The notes: a model not told the origin generated them from the letters alone. A DNA stretch of 64,000 nt from Exiguobacterium sp. SL-9 (GCF_004336985.1 NZ_SJUO01000002.1:124001-188000); one strand, 5' to 3'; shown: positions 34,967 to 44,416, counted from the first letter of the stretch. Program-made: numbers and translations.

Positions 34967-36284
34967 CGTGTCTCTCCTTCACTTCCGCGACGGCATGGCC
35001 ATCCCGAAATCGGATCGTCACCACACCGTCATGTAGTTGTTTGACATCTTTCACGTACGTCCCGTCCTGTTCGACGAACGTATAGCCTCTCGCGAGAACG
35101 GCGAGCGGGCTGACAGATTCCAATCGACCTGCCAACCGCGCGAATTGATCCGTCGGTCTCTCGAGCGGTCGAATGCGTTCCAACCGTCCTTCGTATTGAC
35201 GGAAGCGGTCGTCTTGCGCTCGGAACACTTGCATCAGATTGCGGACATCGAGACGTTGCGCCGATGCTGCGAAACGGTGCCGCGCGTGCGTCACTTGTTT
35301 CGTGGCACTTTGTTCGAGTCGAATCTCGGCTTGGGCGAACCGTTCACGTTTTTGCATGATCGTATAACGAGGTGATTTTAAGCCGTAACTGTTTTTCATG
35401 CGCTCGACTCGTTCGCGAAGCGAGGCCATTTGAGTCGTCACGACCCGCGTGAGTGCGCGGCTTAATCGTTCCACGTCTTTCCGTTGCGCTTCGATAGTGG
35501 CCGTCGCGAGCTCCGCCGCCGCTGTCGGCGTGGCCGCTCGTACGTCGGCGACAAAATCAGCCAGCGTGAAATCAGTCTCATGGCCGACGGCCGAGATGAC
35601 AGGGATCTCGGAGTGGTAAATCGCCTCGACGACGACGTCCTCGTTGAACGCCCATAACTCCTCGATCGACCCGCCGCCGCGTCCGACGATCAACACGTCG
35701 CAGTCGGTACGTTCGTTCATCCAGCGAATCGCACTCGCCACTTGCGGAGCGGATTGATCCCCTTGCACAGCGACGGGCGCGAACGTAATCGCCACGTGCG
35801 GTGCCCTCCGTCTAAGCGTCGTGGCGATATCGTGGAGAGCCGCGCCTTTCGGCGAGGTGATGATGCCGATGCGCTCTGGGAAGGCCGGCAGCGGACGTTT
35901 CCGTTCCGCTGCGAACCAGCCCTTCGCCTCGAGCTCACGCTTTCTCGCCTCATACCGCTCGAACAACATACCGATGCCGTCTTGCCGCATGAGTTCGACG
36001 TACAATTGAACATCACCCGTCGACTCATACATCGTCACCCGGGCGACGACGACCACGTTCATCCCGTCCGTCGGCTCAAAATTGAGCGTTCGGGCGTCAC
36101 GTGAGAACATGACCGCCTTCATCCGGGACGTTTCGTCTTTGAGGGTGAAGTAGCAGTGCCCCGATGCGTAACGTTTGAAGTTCGAGATCTCGCCGATGAC
36201 GGCGATTTGTTGCAACACCGGGTCACCGTCGAGTTGACGTTTCACATAACGGACGACTTCGGAGACTTGAATCGGATTAGCCAC
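34935..36284 (-). CDS. xseA: Exodeoxyribonuclease VII large subunit
   Basis: A 449-residue nuclease. N-terminal OB-fold (~1-105; GHCYFTLKDETSRMKAVMF), catalytic domain (~110-310) with RIGIITSPKGAALHDI, VLIVGRGGGSIEELWAFNED and SAVGHETDFTLADF, then a coiled-coil and C-terminal tail. It degrades single-stranded DNA to oligonucleotides. Overlaps the folD stop by eight bases. Confidence 0.94.
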   Translation of the reverse strand: MANPIQVSEVVRYVKRQLDGDPVLQQIAVIGEISNFKRYASGHCYFTLKDETSRMKAVMFSRDARTLNFEPTDGMNVVVVARVTMYESTGDVQLYVELMRQDGIGMLFERYEARKRELEAKGWFAAERKRPLPAFPERIGIITSPKGAALHDIATTLRRRAPHVAITFAPVAVQGDQSAPQVASAIRWMNERTDCDVLIVGRGGGSIEELWAFNEDVVVEAIYHSEIPVISAVGHETDFTLADFVADVRAATPTAAAELATATIEAQRKDVERLSRALTRVVTTQMASLRERVERMKNSYGLKSPRYTIMQKRERFAQAEIRLEQSATKQVTHARHRFAASAQRLDVRNLMQVFRAQDDRFRQYEGRLERIRPLERPTDQFARLAGRLESVSPLAVLARGYTFVEQDGTYVKDVKQLHDGVVTIRFRDGHAVAEVKERHDDEETRRTDV

Positions 36285-37113
36285 GTGAGGCGACCTCGAC
36301 CGTGTTGTGCATGAGCATCGTGATCGTCATCGGACCGACTCCACCCGGAACTGGAGTGATGGCGCTCGCCACGTCACGGACGCCTTCAAAGTCGACATCC
36401 CCGACGAGACGGCCGTCGACGCGGTTGACACCGACGTCAATGACGATTGCTCCCGGTTTGACCATATCGGCTGTGACAAGACCGGCCCGACCGACAGCGA
36501 CAATCAAAATGTCAGCTTGGCGCGTCATCGACCCGAGATCATTCGTCTTCGAATGGCAGTATGTCACGGTGGCCGATTCGTTCAAGAACAACATCCCGAC
36601 CGGTTTCCCGACGATTTGGCTGCGACCGACGACGACGACGTGTTTGCCGACCAAGTCGGTCTGCGTCTTGACGAGGTGCAGAATCCCGTGAGGTGTACAT
36701 GGCAATAGCGTCTCGAGACCGAGCATCATCTTCCCGACGTTCGTCGGGTGGAATCCATCCACGTCTTTGTCCGGTGAGATGCGCATGATGACGCGATTCT
36801 CATCGATATGCTTCGGCAACGGCAACTGCACGAGAATCCCGTGCAATGCGTCGTCCGCATTCATCGAATCAATGAGTTCGAGCACTTCACGTTCTGAAAT
36901 CGTGTCATCGAAGCGAATCACTTGTGAATCGATGCCGATGTCAGCCGCCGCCCGTTCTTTCCCCCGGACGTAGCTGTGGCTCGCCGGATCATCCCCGATT
37001 AAAATGACTTTCAGTTTTGGCACGATGCCGCGCGCGCGCAGCGCGCTGACTCGTTCCTTTAACGTCTCCCGATATGATACTGCGATTTGTTTCCCGTCGA
37101 TCACTACTGCCAT
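36277..37113 (-). CDS. folD: Methylenetetrahydrofolate dehydrogenase/cyclohydrolase
   Basis: A 278-residue bifunctional folate enzyme. The catalytic Tyr and Lys are in SYVRGKERAA (Tyr 48, Lys 52), followed by LVQLPLPKHID (~92), the NADP loop VVGRSQIVGKPVG (~160) and PVPGGVGPMTITML (~257). It interconverts 5,10-methylene- and 10-formyl-THF. Start ATG at 37113 after GGGGGATG. Confidence 0.94.
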   Translation of the reverse strand: MAVVIDGKQIAVSYRETLKERVSALRARGIVPKLKVILIGDDPASHSYVRGKERAAADIGIDSQVIRFDDTISEREVLELIDSMNADDALHGILVQLPLPKHIDENRVIMRISPDKDVDGFHPTNVGKMMLGLETLLPCTPHGILHLVKTQTDLVGKHVVVVGRSQIVGKPVGMLFLNESATVTYCHSKTNDLGSMTRQADILIVAVGRAGLVTADMVKPGAIVIDVGVNRVDGRLVGDVDFEGVRDVASAITPVPGGVGPMTITMLMHNTVEVASRG

Positions 37114-37196
37114 CTCTCTCATCCCCCGTTGTCTTAGGTTTCTCTGTAGTTGGTGTGGTGTCTTCTCTGTTTGCCTGACGCGTTTTTCTCTTTATT

Positions 37197-37580
37197 TTAC
37201 GCTTTGATGATGTTTCCGAGCACGCCGTTGACGAGCTTGGCCGCTTCTTCATCGGCGAACGATTTAGCGAGTTCGACCGCCTCGTTGATCGTCACTTTGT
37301 CCGGAATCGTCTCGACGTAGAGCAACTCGTACGTCGCCATGCGGAGAATCGTCCGCTCGACATTTCCGAGACGATCGAGTCTCCAGTTTTTCAAGTTTTC
37401 GACGAGCAATTCGTCAATCTCGTCTTTCTTTTCTAACGTCTCCACGACGAGTTGTTCGTAAAATGGATCGGAGTCCATGCCATCGAGGGCAAATTCGATG
37501 GCCTCGTCTACCTCAAGTTTTGATACTTCGATTTGAAAAAGCGTTTGAATCGCTTTTTCCCGTGCTTCATGACGTTTCAT
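37197..37580 (-). CDS. nusB: Transcription antitermination factor NusB
   Basis: A 127-residue helical RNA-binding protein: KRHEAREKAIQTLFQIE start and VTINEAVELAKSFADEEAAKLVNGVLGNI near the end (in pieces: INEAVELAKSF, FVNGVLG-type ending). With NusE it supports rRNA operon transcription. AAAGGAGAG precedes the ATG. Confidence 0.93.
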   Translation of the reverse strand: MKRHEAREKAIQTLFQIEVSKLEVDEAIEFALDGMDSDPFYEQLVVETLEKKDEIDELLVENLKNWRLDRLGNVERTILRMATYELLYVETIPDKVTINEAVELAKSFADEEAAKLVNGVLGNIIKA

Positions 37581-37653
37581 TCAGATACTCTCCTTTTGCA
37601 TGCTTTCATTTTGATAGTTTAGCATAACGCCTCCATAAATTCAGTACAAAAAA

Positions 37654-37686
37654 CCAGGAAGCCCAAATAATGTTCGGGCTTCCTGG
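37654..37686 (-). terminator. Terminator of accBC
   Basis: CCAGGAAGCCC (37654-37664) and GGGCTTCCTGG (37676-37686), with a T run on the minus strand. Confidence 0.9.
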
Positions 37687-37692
37687 TCAGGA

Positions 37693-39036
37693 TCATTTCG
37701 TGAGCGTCATTTCTTTTTCGACAAATTTCGTGTCGAACGCACCCGCCCGGAAACGTTCGTGGGCCATGACTTGTTGATGGAACGGGATCGTCGTATGGAT
37801 GCCCGATACCGTGAACTCATCGAGCGCGCGAAGCATCTTCGCGATCGCCTCTTCCCGTGTCGGTGCGTGAACAATCAGTTTCGCGACCATTGAATCATAA
37901 AACGGTGGAATGACGGCACCGGCATAGAGACCACTGTCGACCCGGACGCCCATGCCGCCAGGAACGATATACTGATCGATTTTACCAGCCATAGGACGGA
38001 AGTCCGCAAACGGGTCTTCTGCGTTGATCCGGCACTCGATCGAGTGCCCGCTGAACGTGATGTCCGACTGGCTGATGGCGAGTGGATGACCGAGCGCGAC
38101 TTCGAGTTGCGCTTGGACGAGGTCGAAGCCGGTAATCATTTCGGTGACCGGGTGTTCGACTTGAATCCGCGTGTTCATCTCCATGAAATAAAACTCGTTC
38201 ACTTCCGGGACGTAGATAAACTCGATTGTGCCCGCACCCGAATACTGAATCGCTTTGGCCGCTTTCACGGCCGCGTCGCCCATCGCTTGACGAGTCGTCT
38301 CATCAATCGCCGGAGACGGTGCTTCCTCGACCAACTTTTGCATCCGACGCTGAATCGTACAGTCCCGCTCCCCGAGGTGGATGACGTTGCCGTATTGATC
38401 CGCAAGCACTTGCACCTCGACATGGCGGAACGACTCGATATATTTCTCCAAATAGACGTCGCCGTTACCGAACGCCTGCTTCGCTTCTTTACGCGTGTCG
38501 GCGAGCCCTTTGACGAGCTCTGTCTCGTCATAGGCGACACGGATTCCGCGCCCGCCACCACCGGCCGTTGCTTTGATGATGACCGGATACCCGATTTCAC
38601 GGGCGAGCTCGACCGCTTCCTCGTCAGTGACGACACCGCTCGATCCCGGGACGACCGGTACGCCCGACTCGATCATCGTCCGCTTCGCTTCGTCTTTTAT
38701 GCCCATCTTCCGAATCGCATAACTGCTCGGTCCGACAAATTGGATGCCGCACGCCTCGCTCATCTCGGCGAATTCGGCGTTCTCGGCCAAGAAGCCATAA
38801 CCCGGATGAATCATCGTCGCATCGACCGCGCACGCGACCGACAGGATGTTCGGGATATTCAAATACGAGTCTTTCGACGGGTTCGGTCCGATGCAATACG
38901 CCTCGTCAGCCAGACGGACGTGCAACGCCTCGCGGTCTGCTTCCGAGAAGACGGCGACCGTCGGAACATTCAACTCTTTCGCGGCGCGGATGATCCGGAC
39001 CGCGATTTCTCCACGGTTGGCAATGAGTAGTTTCAT
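37693..39036 (-). CDS. accC: Acetyl-CoA carboxylase, biotin carboxylase
   Basis: A 447-residue ATP-grasp enzyme that carboxylates biotin on AccB, the first committed step of fatty acid synthesis. Motifs: [17 protein letters not shown] start, [15 protein letters not shown] (~160), [20 protein letters not shown] (~230) and [16 protein letters not shown] (~285). GAGGTG precedes the ATG at 39036. Co-transcribed with accB. Confidence 0.95.
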   Translation of the reverse strand: MKLLIANRGEIAVRIIRAAKELNVPTVAVFSEADREALHVRLADEAYCIGPNPSKDSYLNIPNILSVACAVDATMIHPGYGFLAENAEFAEMSEACGIQFVGPSSYAIRKMGIKDEAKRTMIESGVPVVPGSSGVVTDEEAVELAREIGYPVIIKATAGGGGRGIRVAYDETELVKGLADTRKEAKQAFGNGDVYLEKYIESFRHVEVQVLADQYGNVIHLGERDCTIQRRMQKLVEEAPSPAIDETTRQAMGDAAVKAAKAIQYSGAGTIEFIYVPEVNEFYFMEMNTRIQVEHPVTEMITGFDLVQAQLEVALGHPLAISQSDITFSGHSIECRINAEDPFADFRPMAGKIDQYIVPGGMGVRVDSGLYAGAVIPPFYDSMVAKLIVHAPTREEAIAKMLRALDEFTVSGIHTTIPFHQQVMAHERFRAGAFDTKFVEKEMTLTK

Positions 39037-39043
39037 AGACACC

Positions 39044-39499
39044 TCACTTCACGCTGAAGAGCGCTTGACCGTATTCGACTAAATCGCCGTCAGCGACGAG
39101 GATCTCGACGATCTCCCCGCTGATTTCCGCTTCGACGTCATTGAACAGTTTCATCGCTTCCAAAATACAGACGATTTGTCCAGCTTCGACGCGATCGCCG
39201 ACTTGCACATATGCGTCTTTGTCTGGTGCCGGACGCGAATAGAACGTCCCGACCATCGGTGATGTGATTGTGCGCAAGTTGCTCGGCGCAGGTGTTGGGG
39301 CCGCTTCTGGTTCGGTCTCAACGCCCGGCGCAGGTGCTGCGACCGGGGCCGCGTGCACGATTGGTGTATGAGTAGCGGCGAATTGTAGGGCCGCTTCTTT
39401 TTTCAATGAAAGTTTAAACTCCGACGTCTCGAGTTCCAGCTCGTGGACGGACGTCTGATCGAGCAATGTTATCAGCTCTTTAATCTGTTCGATTTGCAT
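39044..39499 (-). CDS. accB: Acetyl-CoA carboxylase biotin carboxyl carrier protein
   Basis: A 151-residue protein. N-terminal helix ([12 protein letters not shown]), a Pro/Ala linker (~48-75) and a biotinyl domain (~78-151) with the biotin Lys in [10 protein letters not shown] (~118). It carries CO2 from AccC to the carboxyltransferase. First gene of the accBC unit, behind a promoter with two operator-like palindromes. Confidence 0.95.
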   Translation of the reverse strand: MQIEQIKELITLLDQTSVHELELETSEFKLSLKKEAALQFAATHTPIVHAAPVAAPAPGVETEPEAAPTPAPSNLRTITSPMVGTFYSRPAPDKDAYVQVGDRVEAGQIVCILEAMKLFNDVEAEISGEIVEILVADGDLVEYGQALFSVK

Positions 39500-39514
39500 G
39501 AAATAACCCCCTAT

Positions 39515-39531
39515 TTATACCTGGTACTAAT
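39515..39531 (-). promoter_or_regulatory. FapR-like operator at the accB transcription start
   Basis: On the minus strand ATTAGTACCAGGTATAA, with the TTAGTACC half-site of FapR, the malonyl-CoA-responsive repressor of Bacillales lipid genes. It spans roughly +1 to +18 from the promoter at 39541-39569, a position where FapR would block initiation. Confidence 0.65.
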
Positions 39532-39540
39532 CTCTACTCT

Positions 39541-39569
39541 ACTATAACTGGTCAGACCAGTGAATGCAA
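39541..39569 (-). promoter_or_regulatory. accBC promoter with a palindromic spacer
   Basis: Minus strand TTGCAT, 17-base spacer, TATAGT. The spacer holds a perfect odd dyad ACTGGTC-T-GACCAGT (39547-39561), touching the -10. The half-site TGGTC/GACCA is the type bound by FadR-like GntR regulators. Confidence 0.75.
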
Positions 39570-39578
39570 CGACAAAAA

Positions 39579-39608
39579 AAGGGCCCATTCCGAAGAATGG
39601 ATACCCTT
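39579..39608 (-). terminator. Terminator of efp
   Basis: AAGGGCCCATTC and GAATGG-ATA-CCCTT around a CGAA loop, followed by seven T on the minus strand. Confidence 0.85.
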
Positions 39609-39612
39609 TGTT

Positions 39613-40179
39613 TTACCCGTTATAGCGCCCTGTGAAATCGCCTGTGCGCGTGTCGACTGTTACTTTTTCGCCTGGCTCAATGAAGAGCGGCACTTGGATG
39701 ATGTGGCCCGTCTCGACTGTCGCGTTTTTCTTCACGTTCGATGCCGTGTCGCCTTTGACGCCTGGATCGGCTTCGACAATCGTCAAGACGACCGTCGTCG
39801 GGAGCTCGATGCCGAGAATTTCGCCATCGTAATCTGCGATGCTCACTTCCATGTTTTCAAGCATGTATGGAAGCGCCGCTTTTACTTGCTCGCCCGTGAG
39901 TTCGAGTTGCTCATACGACTCTGTGTCCATGAATACGTATGTGTCGCCCATCGGATAAAGGTATTGCATACGCTTACGCTCGATGTGCGCACGTTCGATG
40001 CGTTCGCCACCACGGAACGTCGTCTCTTGAATCGCGCCCGTGCGCAAGTTACGCATCTTCGTACGGACGAAGGCTGCGCCTTTACCTGGTTTGACGTGTT
40101 GGAACTCGATGACTTGCCAAATCGAACCGTCCGATGTTTTGACCGTTAATCCTGTTTTTAAATCGTTAACTGATACCAT
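39613..40179 (-). CDS. efp: Translation elongation factor P
   Basis: A 188-residue three-domain tRNA-mimic that rescues ribosomes stalled at proline runs. KOW-like N-domain with the modifiable Lys in [12 protein letters not shown] (Lys 33), OB domains with [17 protein letters not shown] (~77) and C-terminal [14 protein letters not shown]. The KPGKG loop fits Bacillus-type modification. Preceded by AGGAGG. Confidence 0.95.
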   Translation of the reverse strand: MVSVNDLKTGLTVKTSDGSIWQVIEFQHVKPGKGAAFVRTKMRNLRTGAIQETTFRGGERIERAHIERKRMQYLYPMGDTYVFMDTESYEQLELTGEQVKAALPYMLENMEVSIADYDGEILGIELPTTVVLTIVEADPGVKGDTASNVKKNATVETGHIIQVPLFIEPGEKVTVDTRTGDFTGRYNG

Positions 40180-40208
40180 GTTGATTTCCTCCTAAGATGA
40201 GCTGAGAC

Positions 40209-41279
40209 TCAAGCCTCAATCGTAATTAACTCTTTCGGCGACTGCGTGAGACGGAAGTTTCCAGTCTCGGTGATGACGATATCGTCCTCGATGCGACATC
40301 CGCCGATTCCGGCGATATAAATGCCCGGTTCGACCGTCACGACCATACCCGGCTCGAGCACCGTCTCTGAACGGAACGATAGTCCTGGCGCCTCGTGGAC
40401 TTCCATCCCGAGGCCGTGTCCTGTTGAATGTCCGAAGTATTCACCGTAGCCGGCTTCTTTAATCACGTCACGCGTCAACGCGTCCGCCTCGATTCCCGTC
40501 ATGCCGGCTTTTGTTCCCTCGACGCCTGCGAGTTGCGCGCGAAGCACCGTATCATAAATGTTGCGCAACTCGTCGGAGATTTCGCCGACAGCGAGCGTAC
40601 GTGTAATGTCCGAGCAGTAACCTTGATAGTAAGCCCCAAAATCAAGCGTCACGAGCTCGCCTGCTTCGATGACCTTGTCACTGGCCACACCGTGCGGCAA
40701 TGCCGAACGATGGCCCGAAGCAACGATCATATCAAATGATGACGAGTCGGCACCTTTTGCCCGCATGAACATCTCGAGTTCATTCGCGACTTCTTTTTCA
40801 GTCCGGCCCGGGCGGATGAACGACTGGATATGCGTAAACGCCGCATCCGCAATCGCCGCAGCTTCCTTCATTATCTTAATCTCTGACTCATCCTTAATCA
40901 AGCGTAGCTTTTCGACGATGCCTGACGTCTCGACGAGCTCGGCATTGACGTCTTTTTCATACGTCCGGAATTGACCGACCGTCATGTCATCTTGCTCGAT
41001 ACCGAGGCGCACGACCGCTTCCTGATCGACGACATCTGCGACTGACTTGATGAGCGACGTCTTATGCTCGATGATGTCGAATCCTTTCACTTGGCTCGCG
41101 GCCTGTTCTGTATACCGGAAGTCGGTGATGAAGCTCGCCGTCTTCGCTGTGATCACGAGGACGCCACTCGACCCGGTGAAACCCGACAAATAGCGAATAT
41201 TCTCCCGTTTCGTCACGAGTAATCCGTCAATTCCGTTCGCTTCTAGCTGAGCTTGCAGTTTGCTGACCCGTTCAATCAT
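40209..41279 (-). CDS. M24 aminopeptidase P-like (Xaa-Pro) peptidase, YqhT type
   Basis: A 356-residue pita-bread metallopeptidase. N-terminal creatinase-like domain (1-~125) and catalytic domain with LVTLDFGAYYQGYCSDITRT (metal Asp pair), GHSTGHGLGMEVHE (~288) and TVEPGIYIAGIGGCRIEDD. It removes N-terminal residues before Pro. It overlaps the aroQ stop by eight bases and lies directly upstream of efp, as in Bacillus. Confidence 0.9.
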   Translation of the reverse strand: MIERVSKLQAQLEANGIDGLLVTKRENIRYLSGFTGSSGVLVITAKTASFITDFRYTEQAASQVKGFDIIEHKTSLIKSVADVVDQEAVVRLGIEQDDMTVGQFRTYEKDVNAELVETSGIVEKLRLIKDESEIKIMKEAAAIADAAFTHIQSFIRPGRTEKEVANELEMFMRAKGADSSSFDMIVASGHRSALPHGVASDKVIEAGELVTLDFGAYYQGYCSDITRTLAVGEISDELRNIYDTVLRAQLAGVEGTKAGMTGIEADALTRDVIKEAGYGEYFGHSTGHGLGMEVHEAPGLSFRSETVLEPGMVVTVEPGIYIAGIGGCRIEDDIVITETGNFRLTQSPKELITIEA

Positions 41280-41709
41280 GTCGATTCCTCCAATGTTCGA
41301 TCAATGCCTGCAACGCGAGCGTGTAACTCGTCAACCCAAAGCCGCTGATGACACCGAAACAGACAGCGGCGAGCTTGGATTCATGACGAAACGACTCTCG
41401 TGCATGCACGTTCGAGATATGTACTTCGACGACCGGGGCCTTGATGGCGGCGATGGCATCTCGGAGCGCGATCGACGTATGCGTATACGCCCCGGCGTTG
41501 AAGATAACCCCTGCATAATCATACGCTTCGTGCAGGGCATCAATCAGTTCGCCTTCATGGTTGGATTGGACGAAAGTCAACTGGACGTCATCTGGCGCGG
41601 CGAGTAACAGCTCCGCCGTCAGCCCCTTCAATGAAACGTCACCATATACGTCCGGTTCGCGTCTTCCGAGTAGATTCAAATTCGGCCCATTCAAGACAAG
41701 TATATGCAC
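41272..41709 (-). CDS. aroQ: Type II 3-dehydroquinate dehydratase
   Basis: A 145-residue shikimate-pathway enzyme: HILVLNGPNLNLLGRREP start with catalytic Tyr in PDVYG (~22), NPGAYTHTS-type motif FNAGAYTHTSIALRDA (~72) and VEVHISNVHARESFRH (~95). The start codon is GTG at 41709 with GGGGGGAGA upstream. Confidence 0.93.
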   Translation of the reverse strand: MHILVLNGPNLNLLGRREPDVYGDVSLKGLTAELLLAAPDDVQLTFVQSNHEGELIDALHEAYDYAGVIFNAGAYTHTSIALRDAIAAIKAPVVEVHISNVHARESFRHESKLAAVCFGVISGFGLTSYTLALQALIEHWRNRHD

Positions 41710-41851
41710 AAGTCTCCCCCCCTGTTCGTCAAGTCGCCTCTATTGTAACAAATTTAACGGTTGTAGCGACAATTGACGTTCATCTGGTTTCGTTTTTCGG
41801 ACGAATCACGGTATAATTCAACTATATAACTGTAGGAATCGAGGAAATGCC

Positions 41852-42796
41852 ATGAAAACTAAACCACTGATCCCTGTTGGAGGCCAAGCACTTGTGGAAG
41901 GCGTCATGTTTCAAGGACGCGCCGAGAGTGCCTCGGCCATCCGCCGGAAGGACGGGTCCGTCGAAACGTTCCAGCAACCCCGCATCCTCGTCCCTTGGGT
42001 CCAATCTTTAAAGAAGGTCCCGTTCCTGCGCGGTGTGGTCGCCTTATACGAATCGCTCAAAAACGGTTCCGCCCACATGAATTTCGCCAGTGACCGTTAT
42101 GATGTCGACCCGAGCGAGGACGAGGCGACGAAGCCGGATGAAAAGAAACAGAATATTTTGATGGTCGTCATGATCGCGATCGTCGGGATTATCTCGTACG
42201 TGTTTGGCAAGCTCATTTTCAACGTCACGCCGGCACTCCTCGCCGCCATGTTCCAAAGCGTGCCCGCCTTGTCCGGTCACGTGATTCAAAACCTCCTCGA
42301 AGGGGGAATAAAATTAGTATTGCTACTCAGTTACCTCTATTTGATTTCTTTGACGCCACTCATTCGCCGCGTGTTTCAATATCACGGTGCTGAGCACAAA
42401 GTTATTAACTGTTATGAGTCCGGACGACCGATCACTGTGGAGAACGTCCGTTCGAGCTCACGTCTCCACTATCGTTGTGGGTCAAGCTTCATTCTATTCA
42501 CTGTTTTCGTCGGCATCGGTGTCTATATGGTCGTCCCAATCGATCCGCTTTGGGTTCGACTCGTCAGCCGCATCGCCTTGTTACCGGTAGTCATCGGCAT
42601 CTCGTTTGAGGTGCTTCAATTCACAAACCGTTTTCGTGAACATCGCTTCCTGTCCGTCCTCGGCAAGCCGGGACTATCGTTACAGCTGTTGACGACACGC
42701 GAACCGAACGACGATCAAATCCGCGTCGCCATCGAGGCTTTCGAAACATGGGAACGTTCAGAACTTGGTCAACCGGCCGTGCAAAGAGAGGGATAA
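41852..42796 (+). CDS. DUF1385 membrane protein (YqhQ)
   Basis: A 314-residue protein of the YqhQ/DUF1385 family: VGGQALVEGVMFQG (~9-22) near the N-terminus, four membrane helices between ~95 and ~250, and a conserved YHGAEHKVINCYESG (~178) with His and Cys resembling a metal site, then SRLHYRCGSSF. The family is reported to be metal-linked but its biochemical role is not settled. Divergent from aroQ. Confidence 0.88.
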   Translation: MKTKPLIPVGGQALVEGVMFQGRAESASAIRRKDGSVETFQQPRILVPWVQSLKKVPFLRGVVALYESLKNGSAHMNFASDRYDVDPSEDEATKPDEKKQNILMVVMIAIVGIISYVFGKLIFNVTPALLAAMFQSVPALSGHVIQNLLEGGIKLVLLLSYLYLISLTPLIRRVFQYHGAEHKVINCYESGRPITVENVRSSSRLHYRCGSSFILFTVFVGIGVYMVVPIDPLWVRLVSRIALLPVVIGISFEVLQFTNRFREHRFLSVLGKPGLSLQLLTTREPNDDQIRVAIEAFETWERSELGQPAVQREG

Positions 42797-42812
42797 AGAG
42801 GAGGAAAGCACC

Positions 42813-43226
42813 ATGATCAGACAAAGAATCGGAACGACCGCTGCCACGATCGTGTTCATCTTAGGATTCATCGGAGTCGGACATATGCTCGCGACCGACC
42901 CCGGTCGATTGTTCAGACAGTTGCTCTTCATCGGTATTTTCGGGTTAATCTTCTACGTGATTTACCGTGTGTTCATGGCGCCTAAAATCTCAGCCGAGGA
43001 TGTACGGTACCGGAAGACAGCCCAGGCTTCAAAAAAACGGATGCAACGGCCCGGTGCGAACCCTAAAGTGAAGCCATCCGCTACGACGAAAAAGAAAGTA
43101 AAACCCGGTTCGAACGTGACGAAGCTCTCGAAGCGCCCTACCCGTTCGACGCATCGCAGTGACGCCCCTCACCTTACCGTCATCGAGGGAAAAAAAGGCA
43201 AGAAGAAAAAGAAAGCGAATATGTAA
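42813..43226 (+). CDS. SA1362-family membrane protein (YqhP-like)
   Basis: A 137-residue protein with two membrane helices (~8-28 and 38-57) followed by a very basic, Lys/Arg/Thr-rich tail (about 60-137, ending in KKGKKKKKANM). It follows yqhQ by 16 bases with GAGGAGG upstream, matching the Bacillus yqhQ-yqhP order. Function unknown; the tail could touch nucleic acid or lipid headgroups. Confidence 0.75.
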   Translation: MIRQRIGTTAATIVFILGFIGVGHMLATDPGRLFRQLLFIGIFGLIFYVIYRVFMAPKISAEDVRYRKTAQASKKRMQRPGANPKVKPSATTKKKVKPGSNVTKLSKRPTRSTHRSDAPHLTVIEGKKGKKKKKANM

Positions 43227-43266
43227 AAACGAACCAGGTCGCCACGGGCGAACTGGTTCGTTTTTT
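43227..43266. terminator. Bidirectional terminator between yqhP and hpt
   Basis: AAAACGAACCAG and CTGGTTCGTTTT with an inner CGCC/GGCG stem; T runs on both strands. Confidence 0.85.
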
Positions 43267-43281
43267 GTCGTGATTCGAAAA

Positions 43282-43812
43282 TCAATCCGTTTCGACGAAG
43301 CCGATATACGGAAGGTTACGATATTGTTCGGCATAATCGATCCCGTAACCGATGACGAACTCATCCGGGATCTCGAAACCGACGTAATCAGCGTCGAGCG
43401 TGACGAGTCGGCGAGCCGGCTTGTCGAGAAGTGTACAAATCTTCAATTGTCCGGGTTGATGCAACGTCATATGCTGACACAAGAATTTGAGCGTCTGCCC
43501 TGTATCGATAATGTCTTCAATGATGACGACGTACTTCCCTTCGACATCGAGATCTAAATCTTTACGGAGTTGGACGTTCCCACTTGAAACCGATTTCTTC
43601 CCATAAGAAGACGTCGCGACCGTATCTAATTGGACACTGCCCGTCATCTGCCGCATCAAATCAGCTGCGAAGACGAGCGACCCTTTCAATACCGCCACGA
43701 GGACGATCGGTGTCCCGGCCGCATCCCGTTCGATTTGTTCGGCGAGTTCCGCCACGCGTTGTTTGATCTGTGCCTCGTCAAACAGTTTCCCTTTGATTTG
43801 AATATCCATCAT
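43282..43812 (-). CDS. hpt: Hypoxanthine phosphoribosyltransferase
   Basis: A 176-residue type I PRTase for purine salvage (hypoxanthine/guanine plus PRPP). VLVAVLKGSLVFAADLMRQM (~37), PRPP motif YVVIIEDIIDTGQTL (~93) and the flexible loop SYGKKSVSSG (~69). C-terminal FEIPDEFVIGYGIDYAEQYRN is typical. Two consecutive ATGs start it. Its context beside yqhP and mntR is unusual, since hpt normally sits near tilS and ftsH; it may be a second copy. Confidence 0.92.
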   Translation of the reverse strand: MMDIQIKGKLFDEAQIKQRVAELAEQIERDAAGTPIVLVAVLKGSLVFAADLMRQMTGSVQLDTVATSSYGKKSVSSGNVQLRKDLDLDVEGKYVVIIEDIIDTGQTLKFLCQHMTLHQPGQLKICTLLDKPARRLVTLDADYVGFEIPDEFVIGYGIDYAEQYRNLPYIGFVETD

Positions 43813-43838
43813 GTCGGCGATTGTTCGCCGTCACCCCC
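43813..43838 (-). promoter_or_regulatory. Hairpin between Shine-Dalgarno and start codon of hpt
   Basis: On the minus strand GGGGGTGA is followed by CGGCGA-ACAA-TCGCCG, then AC and ATG. The linear spacing from site to ATG is 18 bases, too long; folding the six-pair hairpin brings them into normal range. Confidence 0.6.
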
Positions 43839-43944
43839 TTATCAGTCTTAACAGCACCCATTCTATCATAAAACGAGCTAAAAAATAGACTTCACTTCAT
43901 AATTTAAAAGTGATTGTTCGGTTTTCAGTTACATCCATGTAGAA

Positions 43945-43983
43945 AAAGACCGCTTCCGATTCAAGTCATCGGAGCGGTCTTTT
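43945..43983. terminator. Terminator of mntR
   Basis: AAAGACCGCTTCCGAT and ATCGGAGCGGTCTTTT, 16-base arms, effective on both strands. The rest of 43839-43944 is the AT-rich hpt promoter region. Confidence 0.9.
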
Positions 43984-43987
43984 GGGC

Positions 43988-44416
43988 TTACTCATTGTCC
44001 GTCTGATTCAGTTCTTGGAACGCACGAAACTGAGCCATCAGTTCAGGCTTATCTTCAAAAAATTCGACGAACTGGGTCATGCAGTCGAGCGTATTCGAGC
44101 TCAAATGGTGCTCGATCCCTTCGACGTCTTCGTAGACATGGGCCTCGTCGACACCAATCAAGCGCAAAAATGATTCGAGCATCGCATGACGCTCGACGAG
44201 TCGTTTCCCGATTTTTTGACCTTTTTTCGTCAACATGAGTCCTCTATATTTCTCATAAATCAAATAGTCTTCCCGGTCGAGCTTTTGCACCATTTTCGTG
44301 ACAGAGGAGGGATGCACCCCTAAATGTTCAGCGATATCGGACACGCGGGCGTATCCTTTCTCGACCATTAGCAAATAAATTCGTTCTAAGTAATCTTCCA
44401 TACTCGGTGTCGGCAT
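43988..44416 (-). CDS. mntR: Manganese-responsive repressor MntR
   Basis: A 142-residue DtxR-family regulator. Winged helix (1-~60; [22 protein letters not shown]) and metal-binding dimer domain. The known Mn ligands are all present: Asp 8 and Glu 11 in MEDYLERIY, His 77 in VERHAML, and Glu/Glu/His in VEGIEHHL. It represses Mn uptake when Mn is replete. No Mn transporter gene is in the window. Confidence 0.94.
   Translation of the reverse strand: MPTPSMEDYLERIYLLMVEKGYARVSDIAEHLGVHPSSVTKMVQKLDREDYLIYEKYRGLMLTKKGQKIGKRLVERHAMLESFLRLIGVDEAHVYEDVEGIEHHLSSNTLDCMTQFVEFFEDKPELMAQFRAFQELNQTDNE

Noticed and set aside
38044-39030. 328-codon plus-strand frame opposite accC
   Set aside because: Exact shadow of the highly conserved biotin carboxylase gene, with Arg/Asp-rich composition and no start signal.
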